Shown here one piece after another: positions 25,570 through 35,359 of a DNA stretch of 64,000 nucleotides. The DNA comes from a bacterium M00.F.Ca.ET.205.01.1.1. GTDB lineage: Bacteria > Pseudomonadota > Alphaproteobacteria > Rhizobiales > Rhizobiaceae. A model generated the notes under the pieces. The model saw only the letters and a program-made list of their open reading frames with translations. It was not told the DNA's origin and made no database searches. A program made the translations under genes and the position numbers. How positions within the stretch are numbered: the first letter of the stretch is position 1; every line of letters starts with the position of its first letter. The stretch lies in assembly GCA_004791255.1 (NCBI GenBank), contig SRUQ01000004.1, forward strand, positions 62,001 to 126,000, read 5' to 3'.

Positions 25570-26873
25570 TATTTCGATTCGATCTTTTCTAGACCGCCCA
25601 TGTAAGGTCGCAGCACTTCAGGAATGGTTACGCTGCCATCCTCATTCTGGTAGTTTTCGATGACGGCGATGAGAGCGCGGCCGACGGCGGTGCCCGAACC
25701 GTTAAGCGTGTGGACGAAGCGGTTGCCCTTGCCATCCCTGTCCTTGTAGCGGGCATCCATGCGCCGCGCCTGGAAATCGCCGCAGATCGAGCAGGACGAA
25801 ATCTCGCGATAGGCGTTCTGGCCGGGCAGCCAGACCTCGATGTCATAGGTCTTGCGCGCGCCAAAGCCCATGTCGCCGGTGCACAGCACCATGGTGCGGA
25901 ACGGCAATTCCAGCCGCTTCAGCACTTCCTCGGCGCACGCGGTCATCCGTTCATGCTCGGCGAGCGAGGATTCCTGGTCGGTGATCGACACCAGCTCGAC
26001 CTTGTAGAACTGGTGCTGGCGCAGCATGCCGCGCGTGTCGCGTCCGGCCGAGCCCGCTTCCGAGCGGAAGCACGGCGTCAGCGCGGTGTAGCGCAGCGGC
26101 AGCTTTTCGTGCGCTGATATCTCTTCGCGCACCAGGTTGGTGAGCGGCACTTCGGCGGTGGGGATCAACCCAAGCCGGCCCTCCCCATGCGGCGTGAAGA
26201 ACAGGTCTTCCTCGAATTTCGGCAACTGGTTGGTGCCGAACAGCACCTCATCACGCACCATCAGCGGCGGGATGACTTCTTCATAACCGTGCTCGGTCGT
26301 GTGCAGGTCGAGCATGAACTGGCCGAGCGCGCGCTCCATCCGCGCCAGCCCGCTCTTCAGCACGGTGAAGCGTGAGCCCGACAGCTTTGCCGCCCGCTCG
26401 AAATCCATCATGCCCAGCGCTTCGCCGACCTCGAAATGCTCCTTCACCCAGTTCGGGCGCGTCGGGACCTTGCCGACGATGTGTTTGACCACATTGTCAT
26501 GCTCATCCTTGCCGACCGGCACGCCATCGAGTGGCACGTTGGGTAGCACCGCCAGCGCATCGTTCAGCGCCTTGTCGAGTTCGCGCTCGCGCGCCTCGCC
26601 ATTCTGGATGAAGGTCTTGATCTCGCCGACCTCGGCCTTGAGTTTTTCGGCAAGGGCGGCATCGCCCGAACGCATGGCGTTGCCGATCTCCTTCGAGGCG
26701 GCGTTGCGGCGCTCCTGCTTGGTCTGCAGCTCGGTGACATGCTCGCGCCGCGCCTCGTCCTTGGCAATCAGACCGTCGACCGTGGACTGCGCCTCATCCG
26801 CCGACCACGAGCGCTTTGTCAGCGCCTCGACAAGGGCCTTCGGGTTGTCGCGAATCCATTTGATGTCAAGCAT
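25569..26873 (-). CDS. serS: Serine--tRNA ligase
   Basis: The 434-residue class II synthetase has an N-terminal long antiparallel coiled-coil arm (about residues 30-105, rich in Glu/Lys/Arg) that grips the tRNA-Ser variable arm. The catalytic core follows, with motif 2 ([20 protein letters not shown]) and motif 3 ([19 protein letters not shown]). It is transcribed with surE, pcm and nlpD. The tatABC terminator lies upstream, so it probably has its own promoter. Confidence 0.97.
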   Translation of the reverse strand: MLDIKWIRDNPKALVEALTKRSWSADEAQSTVDGLIAKDEARREHVTELQTKQERRNAASKEIGNAMRSGDAALAEKLKAEVGEIKTFIQNGEARERELDKALNDALAVLPNVPLDGVPVGKDEHDNVVKHIVGKVPTRPNWVKEHFEVGEALGMMDFERAAKLSGSRFTVLKSGLARMERALGQFMLDLHTTEHGYEEVIPPLMVRDEVLFGTNQLPKFEEDLFFTPHGEGRLGLIPTAEVPLTNLVREEISAHEKLPLRYTALTPCFRSEAGSAGRDTRGMLRQHQFYKVELVSITDQESSLAEHERMTACAEEVLKRLELPFRTMVLCTGDMGFGARKTYDIEVWLPGQNAYREISSCSICGDFQARRMDARYKDRDGKGNRFVHTLNGSGTAVGRALIAVIENYQNEDGSVTIPEVLRPYMGGLEKIESK

Positions 26874-26893
26874 GGTTTATCCGTCCTCAGGTA

Positions 26894-26938
26894 GCGTGTC
26901 GCCCAAAAGTGCGCAGCGGTTTTGGGACAACGACATGC
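26894..26938. repeat. Dispersed palindromic repeat upstream of serS
   Basis: GTGTCGCCCAAAAGTGCGCA leads to CGGTTTTGGGACAACGACATGC. CCCAAAA pairs with TTTTGGG, with TGTCG/CGACA outside it. It is very similar to the elements at 9318 and 28740. Confidence 0.8.
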
Positions 26939-26951
26939 TTAAAGCAAAAAA

Positions 26952-26986
26952 CTGAAACGCACCGCCTTGATGGCGATGCGTTTCAG
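26952..26986 (-). terminator. Terminator of the tatABC operon
   Basis: CTGAAACGCA (26952-26961) pairs perfectly with TGCGTTTCAG (26977-26986), with an inner GCC/GGC stem. On the minus strand a run of six T follows. It lies between tatC and serS. Confidence 0.88.
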
Positions 26987-27066
26987 CCAGAGGGCGTAAA
27001 CCGCATCCTTGATCGATGCAAGATGAGGCTGGGCGGCGGCTGTCGTTTTCCGCCGCCGCACGGCTC

Positions 27067-27942
27067 TTACGAGGCGGCCGGCGTCGGCGGCTCGTCCGGC
27101 GCTTTGTCCGCCGCCGTTTCCGCAGCGTCCTGCTTCTCGCGCGCCAACCGCTGCTTCTCCTGATCGCGCTCGATCAGCCGGGCTGCCCAGATCGACACCT
27201 CATAGAGAAGGATGGTCGGAATGGCCAAGCCGATCTGGCTCATTGGATCGGGCGGCGTCAGCACCGCCGCGACGACGAAGGCGATAACGATCGCCCATTT
27301 GCGCTTTTCGGCCAACGCCTTGGACGACAGCATGCCGACGCGTGTCATCAGGCTGGTCACCACCGGCAACTGGAACACCAGGCCGAAGGAGAAGATCAGC
27401 GTCATGATCAGGCTGAGATATTCCGAGACCTTCGGCAGCAGCGAAATCTGCACCTGCTCGTCCGTGCCGGCCTGCTGCATGGCGAGGAAGAACCACATCA
27501 CCATCGGCGTGAAGAAGAAATAGACCAGCGAGGCGCCCATCAGGAACAGGATGGGCGACGCGATCAGGAACGGCAGGAAGGCGTTGCGTTCGTTCCTGTA
27601 GAGGCCGGGCGCAATGAATTTGTAGATCTGCGTGGCGATCAGCGGAAAGGCGATGACCATGCCGCCGAACATGGCGAGCTTGACCTGCGTGAAGAAGAAT
27701 TCCTGCGGCGCGGTATAGATAAGCTCGACCTTGTGCGGATCGAGCCCGGCCCACTTCGTCGCCCATTTGAAGGGGATGACAAGCAGGTTAAACAGCTTCT
27801 TGGCGAAGAAGAAGCAGACCAGAAAGGCGACGAAAAAGCCTCCCAGCGACCAGATAAGCCGCCGCCGCAATTCGATGAGATGCTCGATCAGCGGCGCCGA
27901 CGATTTCTCGATCTCGTCCTTTTCCTTGTCCGAAACGCTCAC
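27067..27942 (-). CDS. tatC: Sec-independent protein translocase TatC
   Basis: TatC recognises twin-arginine signal peptides and forms the receptor complex with TatB. The 291-residue protein has the six-helix core. Landmarks are the N-terminal APLIEHLIELRRRLIWSLG, the periplasmic FLTPLxxxxxF-equivalent region YTAPQEFFFTQVKLAMFGG, and PGLYRNERNAFLPFLI. A hydrophilic 35-residue C-terminal tail rich in Glu/Lys/Ala follows. The start overlaps the tatB stop by four bases. Confidence 0.96.
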   Translation of the reverse strand: MSVSDKEKDEIEKSSAPLIEHLIELRRRLIWSLGGFFVAFLVCFFFAKKLFNLLVIPFKWATKWAGLDPHKVELIYTAPQEFFFTQVKLAMFGGMVIAFPLIATQIYKFIAPGLYRNERNAFLPFLIASPILFLMGASLVYFFFTPMVMWFFLAMQQAGTDEQVQISLLPKVSEYLSLIMTLIFSFGLVFQLPVVTSLMTRVGMLSSKALAEKRKWAIVIAFVVAAVLTPPDPMSQIGLAIPTILLYEVSIWAARLIERDQEKQRLAREKQDAAETAADKAPDEPPTPAAS

Positions 27943-28721
27943 TTGGCGGCTCCAGCCGTCTTCTTGGCCACCGGCTTCTTCGCCGGAGCAGGCTTCGGTT
28001 CGGCTCTCGCCACGGCCTTGATTGCAGCAGCGGGTTTCGCGGCTTTGGTCGCCTCAGGCTTTGCGGCCGTCACAATCTTCGCCGGTGCCTTGGCCGCAGG
28101 CACAGCCTTCGCCCTCACCGCTTTCGCAGGCGCGGAAGCTTTGGCCGGAGCCTTTGCTCCCGCCGTCGCCTTTGCTGGCGCAGCTTTGGCGACTGCCGGC
28201 GCAGCTTTGGCGGCCTTCTTGGCTGTCGACGCCTTCGACGCCTCGGTCGGCACTGACGATGCCACCACCGACTCGTCCGTCATTGCCGGGAAGATCGGCG
28301 CAACCGGTGCCGCTTCAGGCCCGCTGACGCCAGGCATGGTGGTCGCACCGTTCTTCAACGGCTCGGCCGCCTGTGGCGTCGTGGCGGCAGGCACCGATGG
28401 ATCGGCCGCCGGCTTCGGCTTCATCGCCGCATCGACACCGGCGCGCACGTCGGCCGCCGCCTGCTCGAACGGGTTGAGCTGCTTCTTGATCTCGGCCATG
28501 GGGCTGAGGCCCCTCAGCTCGTCGACCGACTTCTTGACGTCGTCGAGTTCGGCTTCCTTCAGCGCCTCGTTGAATTGCTTCTGGAAATCGGATGCCATGC
28601 CCCGCAGCTTGGCCGCAGTGCGGCCGAAGGTGCGCAGCATATTGGGCAAATCCTTCGGCCCGACGACCACGATCATGACGATCGCGATCACCAGCATTTC
28701 GGTCCAGCCGACTTCAAACAT
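27939..28721 (-). CDS. tatB: Sec-independent protein translocase TatB
   Basis: TatB forms the signal-peptide receptor with TatC. The 260-residue protein begins MFEVGWTEMLVIAIVMIVVV, the short membrane helix, then the GPKDLPNMLRTFGR hinge and amphipathic helix. The last 120 residues are a low-complexity Ala/Lys/Pro tail typical of rhizobial TatB. It is the middle gene of tatABC. Confidence 0.94.
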   Translation of the reverse strand: MFEVGWTEMLVIAIVMIVVVGPKDLPNMLRTFGRTAAKLRGMASDFQKQFNEALKEAELDDVKKSVDELRGLSPMAEIKKQLNPFEQAAADVRAGVDAAMKPKPAADPSVPAATTPQAAEPLKNGATTMPGVSGPEAAPVAPIFPAMTDESVVASSVPTEASKASTAKKAAKAAPAVAKAAPAKATAGAKAPAKASAPAKAVRAKAVPAAKAPAKIVTAAKPEATKAAKPAAAIKAVARAEPKPAPAKKPVAKKTAGAAK

Positions 28722-28739
28722 GGCTATCCGTTCCGACTA

Positions 28740-28788
28740 GTGCATGCCGCCCAAAAAAGCGGAGCGGTTTTGGGTCAACGACATGCAC
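28740..28788. repeat. Dispersed palindromic repeat between tatA and tatB
   Basis: GTGCATGCCGCCCAAAAAAG leads to CGGTTTTGGGTCAACGACATGCAC; the outer ends GTGCATG and CATGCAC are perfectly inverted. Here the element sits inside an operon, so it is transcribed with tatAB and could affect relative expression. Confidence 0.8.
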
Positions 28789-28807
28789 AAAAGCAACAAT
28801 TTTCGGC

Positions 28808-29029
28808 TCAGCTCTTGCTGGCCTTTTCCTTCACTGCCGAAACGGTCTCGTCGGCGCGATGTTCGACGGTGCGCTTGTCGTCGGCAACGTCGTCGTCGGC
28901 CATGCCCTTCTTGAAGCTCTTGATGCCTTTGGCCATGTCGCCCATCAGCTCAGGAATCTTGCCGCGGCCGAACACCAGAAGCACGATGACCAGCACGATC
29001 ATCCAGTGCCAAATCGAAAATGAACCCAT
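28808..29029 (-). CDS. tatA: Sec-independent protein translocase TatA
   Basis: TatA oligomerises to form the translocation site. The 73-residue protein begins [20 protein letters not shown], followed at once by the [20 protein letters not shown] hinge and amphipathic helix with the invariant FG. The acidic and basic C-terminal tail is short. It is the first gene of the operon; about 85 bases including a dispersed repeat separate it from tatB. Confidence 0.96.
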   Translation of the reverse strand: MGSFSIWHWMIVLVIVLLVFGRGKIPELMGDMAKGIKSFKKGMADDDVADDKRTVEHRADETVSAVKEKASKS

Positions 29030-29208
29030 AGCAAATCTCTCTCGAATGTTTTCCCTGGCGATGATCTATGCGCTTTCGCGTTGGGATTCAAACACAACCG
29101 CGACAGAGTTTATGAAAGGCTGGCGGATGTCACGCATTTTCGGCGATGCGACCCGCTACCAAACGGCGCATCTACAGCCGCAAAAACGCCTTTGATAGCC
29201 GCCTGCGG

Positions 29209-29964
29209 TCAATCTTCCGTGACGCGCGGCGTCAGCAGCCCGAGTTCCTCGAGGTCGATATCGGTCAATTCATCCTCGTCCTCGGTCAGCGCATCCGGGT
29301 CCGCCGGCGGCTGCGGAATGGAGAAATTCGACGGCATGCGGCCAGACAGCAGGCCCGCCCCCTTCAGTTCCTCCATGCCGGGAAGATCGCGGATTTCCTC
29401 CAGCGCGAAATGGTCGAGGAAAGTGTCCGTCGTGCCGTAGGTGACGGGCCGGCCAGGTGTGCGGCGCCGCCCGCGCATGCGCACCCATTCCGTCTCCAGC
29501 AGCGTGTCGAGCGTGCCTTTTGAGGTTTCGACACCTCTGATGTCCTCGATCTCGGCGCGCGTCACCGGCTGGTGATAGGCAATGATCGCCAGCACTTCGA
29601 GCGCCGCGCGGGAAAGCTTGCGCTGCTGCACCGTGTCGCGGCTCATCAGGAAGGCGAGATCGCCTGCGGTGCGGAACGCCCACGCATCGCCGACGCGCAC
29701 CAGGTTGACGCCGCGCCGCGCGTAGATTTCCTGCAGATCGGCCATGGCCGCGGCGACATTGATGCCGTCCGGCAACCGCGCGGCCAGTTGCTTGTCGCTG
29801 ACGGGTTCGGCACTGGCGAAGACGATCGCCTCGGCCATCCGCACGGCTTCCGCCAGGTGCAGCCGCTGGGCGGGGTTCTGGGCCGAAGTCTGTTCGACCT
29901 CGCCCTCTTCCGCCTCGTCTCCGGGCTTGAACGGGATAACCGAAGCGTTGGCGCGCTCGCTCAT
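29209..29964 (-). CDS. scpB: Segregation and condensation protein B
   Basis: ScpB is the winged-helix dimer subunit of the Smc-ScpAB condensin. The 251-residue protein has two winged-helix domains. Landmarks are RLHLAEAVRMAEAIVFASAE, LSRAALEVLAIIAYHQPVTRAEIEDIRGV (only AIIAYHQPVTRAEIE needed) and RRRTPGRPVTYGTTDTFLDHF. The C-terminal tail is very acidic. It overlaps scpA by four bases, and the two function together. Confidence 0.94.
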   Translation of the reverse strand: MSERANASVIPFKPGDEAEEGEVEQTSAQNPAQRLHLAEAVRMAEAIVFASAEPVSDKQLAARLPDGINVAAAMADLQEIYARRGVNLVRVGDAWAFRTAGDLAFLMSRDTVQQRKLSRAALEVLAIIAYHQPVTRAEIEDIRGVETSKGTLDTLLETEWVRMRGRRRTPGRPVTYGTTDTFLDHFALEEIRDLPGMEELKGAGLLSGRMPSNFSIPQPPADPDALTEDEDELTDIDLEELGLLTPRVTED

Positions 29965-30806
29965 GATGCCACCTCGACTGCCTTGATTGCCTGTTCCCGG
30001 TGGTCACGCAGATAGATCGGCGCGAACACCTGGTCCTGGCGCACATCCATCTTGCCCTCGCGCACCAGTTCCAGCGTCGCCGCGAACGAGCTGGCGATCG
30101 CGGTGCGCCGCTCTTCCGGGCTCGTCAGATATTGGATCAGGAAGCTGTCGAGCGCCGTCCAATCGCGCAGCGAACCCATGAGGCGGGTCAGGATATCGCG
30201 CGCATCCTTGAGCGACCAGACGCCCCGCCTGGCAATCGTCACATTGGTGATTGCCTGCTTCTGGCGCTGCTGCGCATAGGCGGTCAAAAGGTCGTAGAGC
30301 GACGCCGAATAGGCATTGCGCTTCTCGATGATGACCATTTCCGGCATGCCGCGCGCGAACACGTCGCGGCCGAGCCGGTTGCGGTTGACCAGCCGCGCCG
30401 ACGCATCGCGCATGGCTTCGAGCCGCTTCAGCCGGAACTGCAGCACCGCCGCCAGTTCCTCGCCGCTTTCGCCCTCCTCGCCCGGCTGCTTGGGGATCAA
30501 CAGCTTCGACTTCAGGAACGCCAGCCACGCCGCCATCACCAGATAGTCGGCGGCAAGCTCCAGCCGCAGCGCCCGCACCTTCTCGACGAAGGCCAGATAT
30601 TGCTCGGCCAGCGCCAGGATGGAGATGCGCGACAGGTCGACCTTCTGGTTGCGGGCAAGATGCAGAAGCAGATCGAGCGGGCCTTCGAAACCGGCGACGT
30701 CGACAACCAGCGACGGATCGCCGGTCAGCCGGGAATCGTCGTTCTCTGCCCACAGGCGATCCATCGGTGCGGCCTTCCCGGCCTTGCTTTCCAATGCTTC
30801 CGCCAC
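29961..30806 (-). CDS. scpA: Segregation and condensation protein A
   Basis: ScpA is the kleisin subunit that closes the Smc ring. The 281-residue protein shows the N-terminal kleisin motif VAGFEGPLDLLLHLARNQKV, then LAEQYLAFVEKVRALRLELAADYLVMAAWL (core ADYLVMAAWL) and a C-terminal winged helix ending in a Smc-contact region. The start is GTG 30806, 21 bases after the nagZ stop. The nagZ-scpA-scpB order is common in Rhizobiales. Confidence 0.94.
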   Translation of the reverse strand: MAEALESKAGKAAPMDRLWAENDDSRLTGDPSLVVDVAGFEGPLDLLLHLARNQKVDLSRISILALAEQYLAFVEKVRALRLELAADYLVMAAWLAFLKSKLLIPKQPGEEGESGEELAAVLQFRLKRLEAMRDASARLVNRNRLGRDVFARGMPEMVIIEKRNAYSASLYDLLTAYAQQRQKQAITNVTIARRGVWSLKDARDILTRLMGSLRDWTALDSFLIQYLTSPEERRTAIASSFAATLELVREGKMDVRQDQVFAPIYLRDHREQAIKAVEVAS

Positions 30807-30827
30807 GCCCTGTTTGTTCCTTCCGGT

Positions 30828-31847
30828 TCAGGCCACCGCGTCGAAATAGGTGGCAAATTCGGCACGTATCTCGGTCTCATCGACCGCGTCTCGCTTGCTT
30901 ATATAGACCATCGCCCGTTTTGCGCGCTCCAGCGACTTGCCTTCAAGCCCCGTGGTGCGCGATGCGATGCCGGCCATCTCCTCGAAAACGCCATTGCAGT
31001 GAAGGACCAGATCGCAGCCGGCCGCAAGGATCGAGGCCGCCTTTGTCGGGAAATCCCCAGAAAGTGCCTTCATCGAGGTGTCGTCACTCATCAGCAGCCC
31101 GTCAAAGCCGATGTCGCGGCGGATGATCTCGTCGATGACCTTGCCCGACGTGGTCGCCGGGTTCTTGGGGTCGATCGCGCTGTAGACGACATGCGCCGTC
31201 ATCGCCATCGGCAGGTGGCTGAGCTCCCTGAACGGCGCGAAATCGTGCCGTTGCAGCTCACTGAGCGAAGCGTCGACGGTCGGCAGCTCGAAATGCGTGT
31301 CGGCGAACGCCCTGCCGTGGCCCGGAATGTGCTTCATGACCGGCAGCACGCCACCCGACATCAGGCCTTCGGCGGCGGCGCGGCCAAGCTCGATGACGGG
31401 CTGCGGCTCCTTGCCATAGGCGCGCGCGCCGATAACGTCGCTGGCGCCCTCGATCGGCACATCTAACACCGGCAGGCAGTCGGCCGTGATGCCGTAGCGC
31501 AGCAGATCGAAGGCATGCAGCCTGGCCATCAGCCACGCGGCGCGGGCGCCGGCATCATGGTCGTCCCTCCACAGCGCGCCGAGCGCGCCGCCGGCTGGGT
31601 AGTTCGGCGCCAGCGGCGGCCGCAGGCGCTGCACCCGGCCGCCTTCCTGATCGATGAACACCAACGCGTCTGGGCGTCCGATACAGTCGCGCATCTCTGC
31701 AACCAAGTCGCGGATCTGTTCGGTCTCGCCGATGTTGCGGGCAAACAGGATGAACGCCCACGGGCATTCATTGCGATAGAAATTGATTTCTTCGCGGGTG
31801 AGCGATTTCCCGGCACAGCCGAGGATCATGGATTTTGATTCGGTCAT
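30828..31847 (-). CDS. nagZ: Beta-N-acetylhexosaminidase (GH3), cell-wall recycling
   Basis: NagZ removes N-acetylglucosamine from anhydromuropeptides during wall recycling in the cytoplasm. The 339-residue GH3 protein shows FIDQEGGRVQRL near residue 65, the KHIPGHGRAFADTHFELP loop with the general acid/base Asp-His pair, and the nucleophile strand GLLMSDDTSMKAL. I start at ATG 31847 (MTESKSMILG); a TTG ten codons upstream is possible. It lies between the SPOR-protein gene and scpA. Confidence 0.92.
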   Translation of the reverse strand: MTESKSMILGCAGKSLTREEINFYRNECPWAFILFARNIGETEQIRDLVAEMRDCIGRPDALVFIDQEGGRVQRLRPPLAPNYPAGGALGALWRDDHDAGARAAWLMARLHAFDLLRYGITADCLPVLDVPIEGASDVIGARAYGKEPQPVIELGRAAAEGLMSGGVLPVMKHIPGHGRAFADTHFELPTVDASLSELQRHDFAPFRELSHLPMAMTAHVVYSAIDPKNPATTSGKVIDEIIRRDIGFDGLLMSDDTSMKALSGDFPTKAASILAAGCDLVLHCNGVFEEMAGIASRTTGLEGKSLERAKRAMVYISKRDAVDETEIRAEFATYFDAVA

Positions 31848-31907
31848 GTCCGTGAGTCTAGAATCTTCTGCCGCCAAAGGGAATCACGTCGAAAAAGCCT
31901 CAAAAAA

Positions 31908-31943
31908 GAAACCGGCGCCGCCCGCTGGGGCCGCGCCGGTTTC
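31908..31943 (-). terminator. Strong terminator after the SPOR-domain gene
   Basis: GAAACCGGCGC (31908-31918) pairs perfectly with GCGCCGGTTTC (31933-31943). On the minus strand six T follow. It separates the SPOR gene from nagZ. Confidence 0.9.
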
Positions 31944-31980
31944 CGGATTGCTTCTTCCGCCCGACGCGGAAGGTGAACGG

Positions 31981-34900
31981 CTACCTCGACACGAAGCAGT
32001 TGCCGCCCGCAGCCTTGTAGCTGGTGCACAAATTGATGGCGTCGTTGCGCGACTGGGCCGGCACGCGGACGCGGTAGAACGTGCCCTTGCCGGCGATCTC
32101 GGCCTTGACGATGTTGGCCGTGCGGCCGGAAAGCACGCTGCCATAGCGGCGCTGCAGATCCTGGTAGGTCGACTGGGCGCTTTCAACCGTCGGCTGCGAA
32201 GCGATCTGCATCGACCACGAGCCACCGCCGGTCGCGGTCGAGGCCGGATCGATGGAAGCGACCTGATCCGGCTTGACCTCGCCGACCACATCGACCGGCT
32301 GGTCCGACGGGCGCTGCGGCGCGATCGCAACCTTGGCCGGCGTGTTGGCCGATTGCGCCTTGGCCTCGGCCTTGGCGGGTTTGGCGGCGGGCTTCAGAGC
32401 CGGCTCATCGTCGGCCTGCGTGGCGGCCGGAGCCACGGTGCCGGTCTGGTCGGCATCGGCCGCAGGGGCCACATGCTGGGGCGCCGGATCGGTCGGTTCC
32501 GTCGCTGCCACCTGCTGCGGTGCCGCCGGCGCCGGATCCTCGCGTGCCACCAGCGAGCCGTCCGACTTGACCACCATGGTCCTGACCTTGCGCGGCGCAA
32601 CGGCAACGACGTCGGTGTTGGTGCCCTTGTCGGCGTCCTGCAGGACCTGCGCGATGCGATCCTCCGATTTCGGCGCGGGCGCCGCGCTGTCGGCCGATGC
32701 CGCAGTCGCGGTCGGCGCCGCACCGGCGGTCGAAGCGGCGTCGCCATCCGTGCCGCCGGCCGCGGTCTGGTCGGGCGAAAGATCGATGGCGCGAGCCGAA
32801 TCCTTGGCCGCCACATCCACCGGTTCCTCGCTGGCAGTGACCAGCTTCTGCTGGACCGGCTCAGCGGGCTTCACGCCCTTGGTCACCGCGTCGTAGACCT
32901 TGTTGTCCTGGTTCGGCACCACGGTGCCGCCGGGATTTTCCGGCTTGACCTTGATCGGCGCATTGTCGGCCTTGACGATCACGGGAGCCTCGCTGCCGCC
33001 CTTGCCGCCAAGCGATAGCGCGAAGGCGCCAAGACCGCCGGCGACCGCGACCGCGCCGACAATGGCGGCGATGAACAGGCCGCGCCGGCGTGCGGGCCTC
33101 GCGGCTGCGCGCTCGCCGAGGCCCGGAACGGACATCGCCTCGTCCAGTTCGGGATCGTAGTCGAGTTCATCGACGGTGAAATCGTCGGCCTGCGAGATCG
33201 GCTGGCTGCCCGGCAGGTCATCGATATCGAAGCCATCGGCGGCATCGGCATAGCCTGTCGGCGCTGCCGCGCGGGCGGACATTTGCGCCGGCCGCGCGGC
33301 ATAGGTCCGCGCCTCGGGCTGATAGGCAGGCTTTGGCGCATCATAGCCGGGGTTGAACCCGGCATTGTAGGACTCATCGGCATAGGACGCGCTGCTGCTT
33401 GCGGGAGCAGGCGCGACATCCACCGAATTCATCTCGGTCAGAAGGCTGGAGAACTCGGCATCGAGGTCGTCGTAGCCAGCAGCCGCCGGTTCGTCCTCTT
33501 CGAAGTGCAATTCCGGAATGTCGAGATCGTCAGCCAGCGCCACGACACGCTCGGGCACATCGACCGTCTCGACATCGGGCATGTCCTCGTAACGCGCGGG
33601 CTGCTGGCGTGGCGCAGCAACCGGTGCGGTATAAGCGACTGGCTCTGGCGCACGATAGCTCGGTGCTGCGGCAGCCGGAGTTGCGGCCACGGGCGCGGCT
33701 GACGCCATCGGCTGGGCGGTAAAAGCGGCCTGCTGCGGCTGCGGCACCGGCGTCACCCGGCTCCACGAACGGGCCGGCTCGGATGGCTGGGAGCGCTCCG
33801 CCAGCCAGTCGAGGGAATCGTCCTGGGAATCGGCCTTCACCGCTTCCGGGTGCTGGTCCTCCAGATCATCGAGCAGGAGATCGTCGAGATCGATATCGGA
33901 GGTCTGGGCCGCCTGATGATGCGATGCCGCGACGGGTGCATGCTCATCAAGATCCCAATCGAGATCGCCGATCAGATCAGCCGTTTCCTCGGCGGGCCTT
34001 GCAATCGGGGCAGCGGGCTGCTGGACAGCAGCGGGTTGCGGGATCGCGACAGGTTCCCTGGCCACCGGCGCGGTGCGCGCGCTCATGGCGCCCAGCAGCG
34101 CGTTCAACTCGTCTTCCAGGCTGCGTTCGTCGGCCACGGCATGCACCGGTTCGGGCGCCACAGCGACTGGCGCCATCGGTTGAGTGGCAGCCGCGACAGG
34201 CTCCGCAACCGGCTCGTCCGCCGCATCATCGAAATTCAGGCCGAAATCGTCATCCAACGGATCGCCGGAAGCAAGATCCGCTTCCTCGCCTGCCGTGTCT
34301 TCCTCGCCTGCCGTGTCGACCGCGGCGAATGCCGCCTGCACGTCATGCGCATCGGCAGCAACCGGCTGGTCGCCGGCACGATCGAAATCCAGATCGACAT
34401 CGGCCAAGGCGTCGTCGAGCGCCATCGCATCGTCGAAATGACCGGCAAAAGCCTCTTCGGAGATCGCCTGGGTCTCATCCGAATGGGTCTCATCCGAAGC
34501 AGCCTCGACCGGCATTGCCGACTCAACCGGCGCCGCCGCCATTTCAGGCTGCTCATCTGTGAGATCATCCATCATCAGCTCGTCTTCGAGCGAAATGGCG
34601 ACCGCATCGTCGAATTCATGCGCGGCGACGGGTTCGGCGACGGGCGCCGCCACTTCGGGGGCGGCAAGGTGAGCCACCTCGGCGGCGTCTTCGAGCCGGA
34701 AATCCTGGTCGAGCGAGGCGGCGAGCTCGTCTTCCATCGGCAGATCGTCGCTGAGGGCCGATACGTCCTCGAGCGAACTGGCCACGGCATTGTCCATATC
34801 GCTATCGAAGGCAGGCTCGACAGCAGGCGCGGCATCCGACACGGCATGCTCGTGGGCGCCATGCTCGCGCGCATCGGCCATATCGAGACGCATGTCGTCG

Positions 34901-35256
34901 AACGACATTGCGAGATCGTCGTCAACGTTGTCGGCAACATCAGCCTCGAATGTCGGCTCACGAACGCCCGCTGCCGGCGCCGTGTCGCTAGCGGAGATGT
35001 CGCGATCGGAGATGTCGCTAGCGGAGAGGTCGCTGTCGGCGATGTCGAAATCGCCCATCAGTTCCTTCTCGAGGTCGATGTCGAAATCGCCCTCCCGCGC
35101 GTGATCGTCGCTGGCAGCGGCGTTCGGCTGGGCCGGCGCCTGCGGCCTGGCCGGCTGGCGTGGGTCGAATCCCATGATCCTGGTCAGTTCCGCAAACGGA
35201 TCATCGTCAGCGATGTCGTTGTTGTCGGCTACTCTCAGCTGGGTTCTGTCTGCCAT
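31981..35256 (-). CDS. Large acidic SPOR-domain membrane protein
   Basis: The 1091-residue protein has three parts. Residues 1 to about 710 are an extremely acidic, low-complexity, probably disordered cytoplasmic region rich in Asp, Ala, Glu and Pro. One membrane helix follows the basic RPARRRGLF segment (FIAAIVGAVAVAGGLGAFAL). A Pro/Ala-rich periplasmic linker leads to the C-terminal SPOR domain (about 1015-1088, WSMQIASQPTVESAQSTYQD and FYRVRVPAQSRNDAINLCTS). SPOR domains bind denuded septal peptidoglycan. The cytoplasmic-tail, helix and SPOR layout suggests an FtsN-like division role, though the size is unusual. It lies between argS and nagZ, a conserved position for rhizobial SPOR genes. 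Confidence 0.9.
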   Translation of the reverse strand: MADRTQLRVADNNDIADDDPFAELTRIMGFDPRQPARPQAPAQPNAAASDDHAREGDFDIDLEKELMGDFDIADSDLSASDISDRDISASDTAPAAGVREPTFEADVADNVDDDLAMSFDDMRLDMADAREHGAHEHAVSDAAPAVEPAFDSDMDNAVASSLEDVSALSDDLPMEDELAASLDQDFRLEDAAEVAHLAAPEVAAPVAEPVAAHEFDDAVAISLEDELMMDDLTDEQPEMAAAPVESAMPVEAASDETHSDETQAISEEAFAGHFDDAMALDDALADVDLDFDRAGDQPVAADAHDVQAAFAAVDTAGEEDTAGEEADLASGDPLDDDFGLNFDDAADEPVAEPVAAATQPMAPVAVAPEPVHAVADERSLEDELNALLGAMSARTAPVAREPVAIPQPAAVQQPAAPIARPAEETADLIGDLDWDLDEHAPVAASHHQAAQTSDIDLDDLLLDDLEDQHPEAVKADSQDDSLDWLAERSQPSEPARSWSRVTPVPQPQQAAFTAQPMASAAPVAATPAAAAPSYRAPEPVAYTAPVAAPRQQPARYEDMPDVETVDVPERVVALADDLDIPELHFEEDEPAAAGYDDLDAEFSSLLTEMNSVDVAPAPASSSASYADESYNAGFNPGYDAPKPAYQPEARTYAARPAQMSARAAAPTGYADAADGFDIDDLPGSQPISQADDFTVDELDYDPELDEAMSVPGLGERAAARPARRRGLFIAAIVGAVAVAGGLGAFALSLGGKGGSEAPVIVKADNAPIKVKPENPGGTVVPNQDNKVYDAVTKGVKPAEPVQQKLVTASEEPVDVAAKDSARAIDLSPDQTAAGGTDGDAASTAGAAPTATAASADSAAPAPKSEDRIAQVLQDADKGTNTDVVAVAPRKVRTMVVKSDGSLVAREDPAPAAPQQVAATEPTDPAPQHVAPAADADQTGTVAPAATQADDEPALKPAAKPAKAEAKAQSANTPAKVAIAPQRPSDQPVDVVGEVKPDQVASIDPASTATGGGSWSMQIASQPTVESAQSTYQDLQRRYGSVLSGRTANIVKAEIAGKGTFYRVRVPAQSRNDAINLCTSYKAAGGNCFVSR

Positions 35257-35359
35257 TATTGTTCCCGAACTCGCACTCAGTCGGACGCCATGGACGTCGC
35301 GCAGGGTTGGCCCTTACCAGCGCAATGTGGGCAAAAGGTGACAGGTTTATTAGTCAAAC

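Noticed and set aside
27016..28740. 574-codon plus-strand frame across tatC and tatB
   Set aside because: It is the complement of two unmistakable tat genes and changes composition exactly at their boundary.
31783..33018. 411-codon plus-strand frame over the SPOR gene end and its terminator
   Set aside because: It runs straight through a strong terminator and is composed of Arg/Gly/Leu low complexity opposite a real gene.
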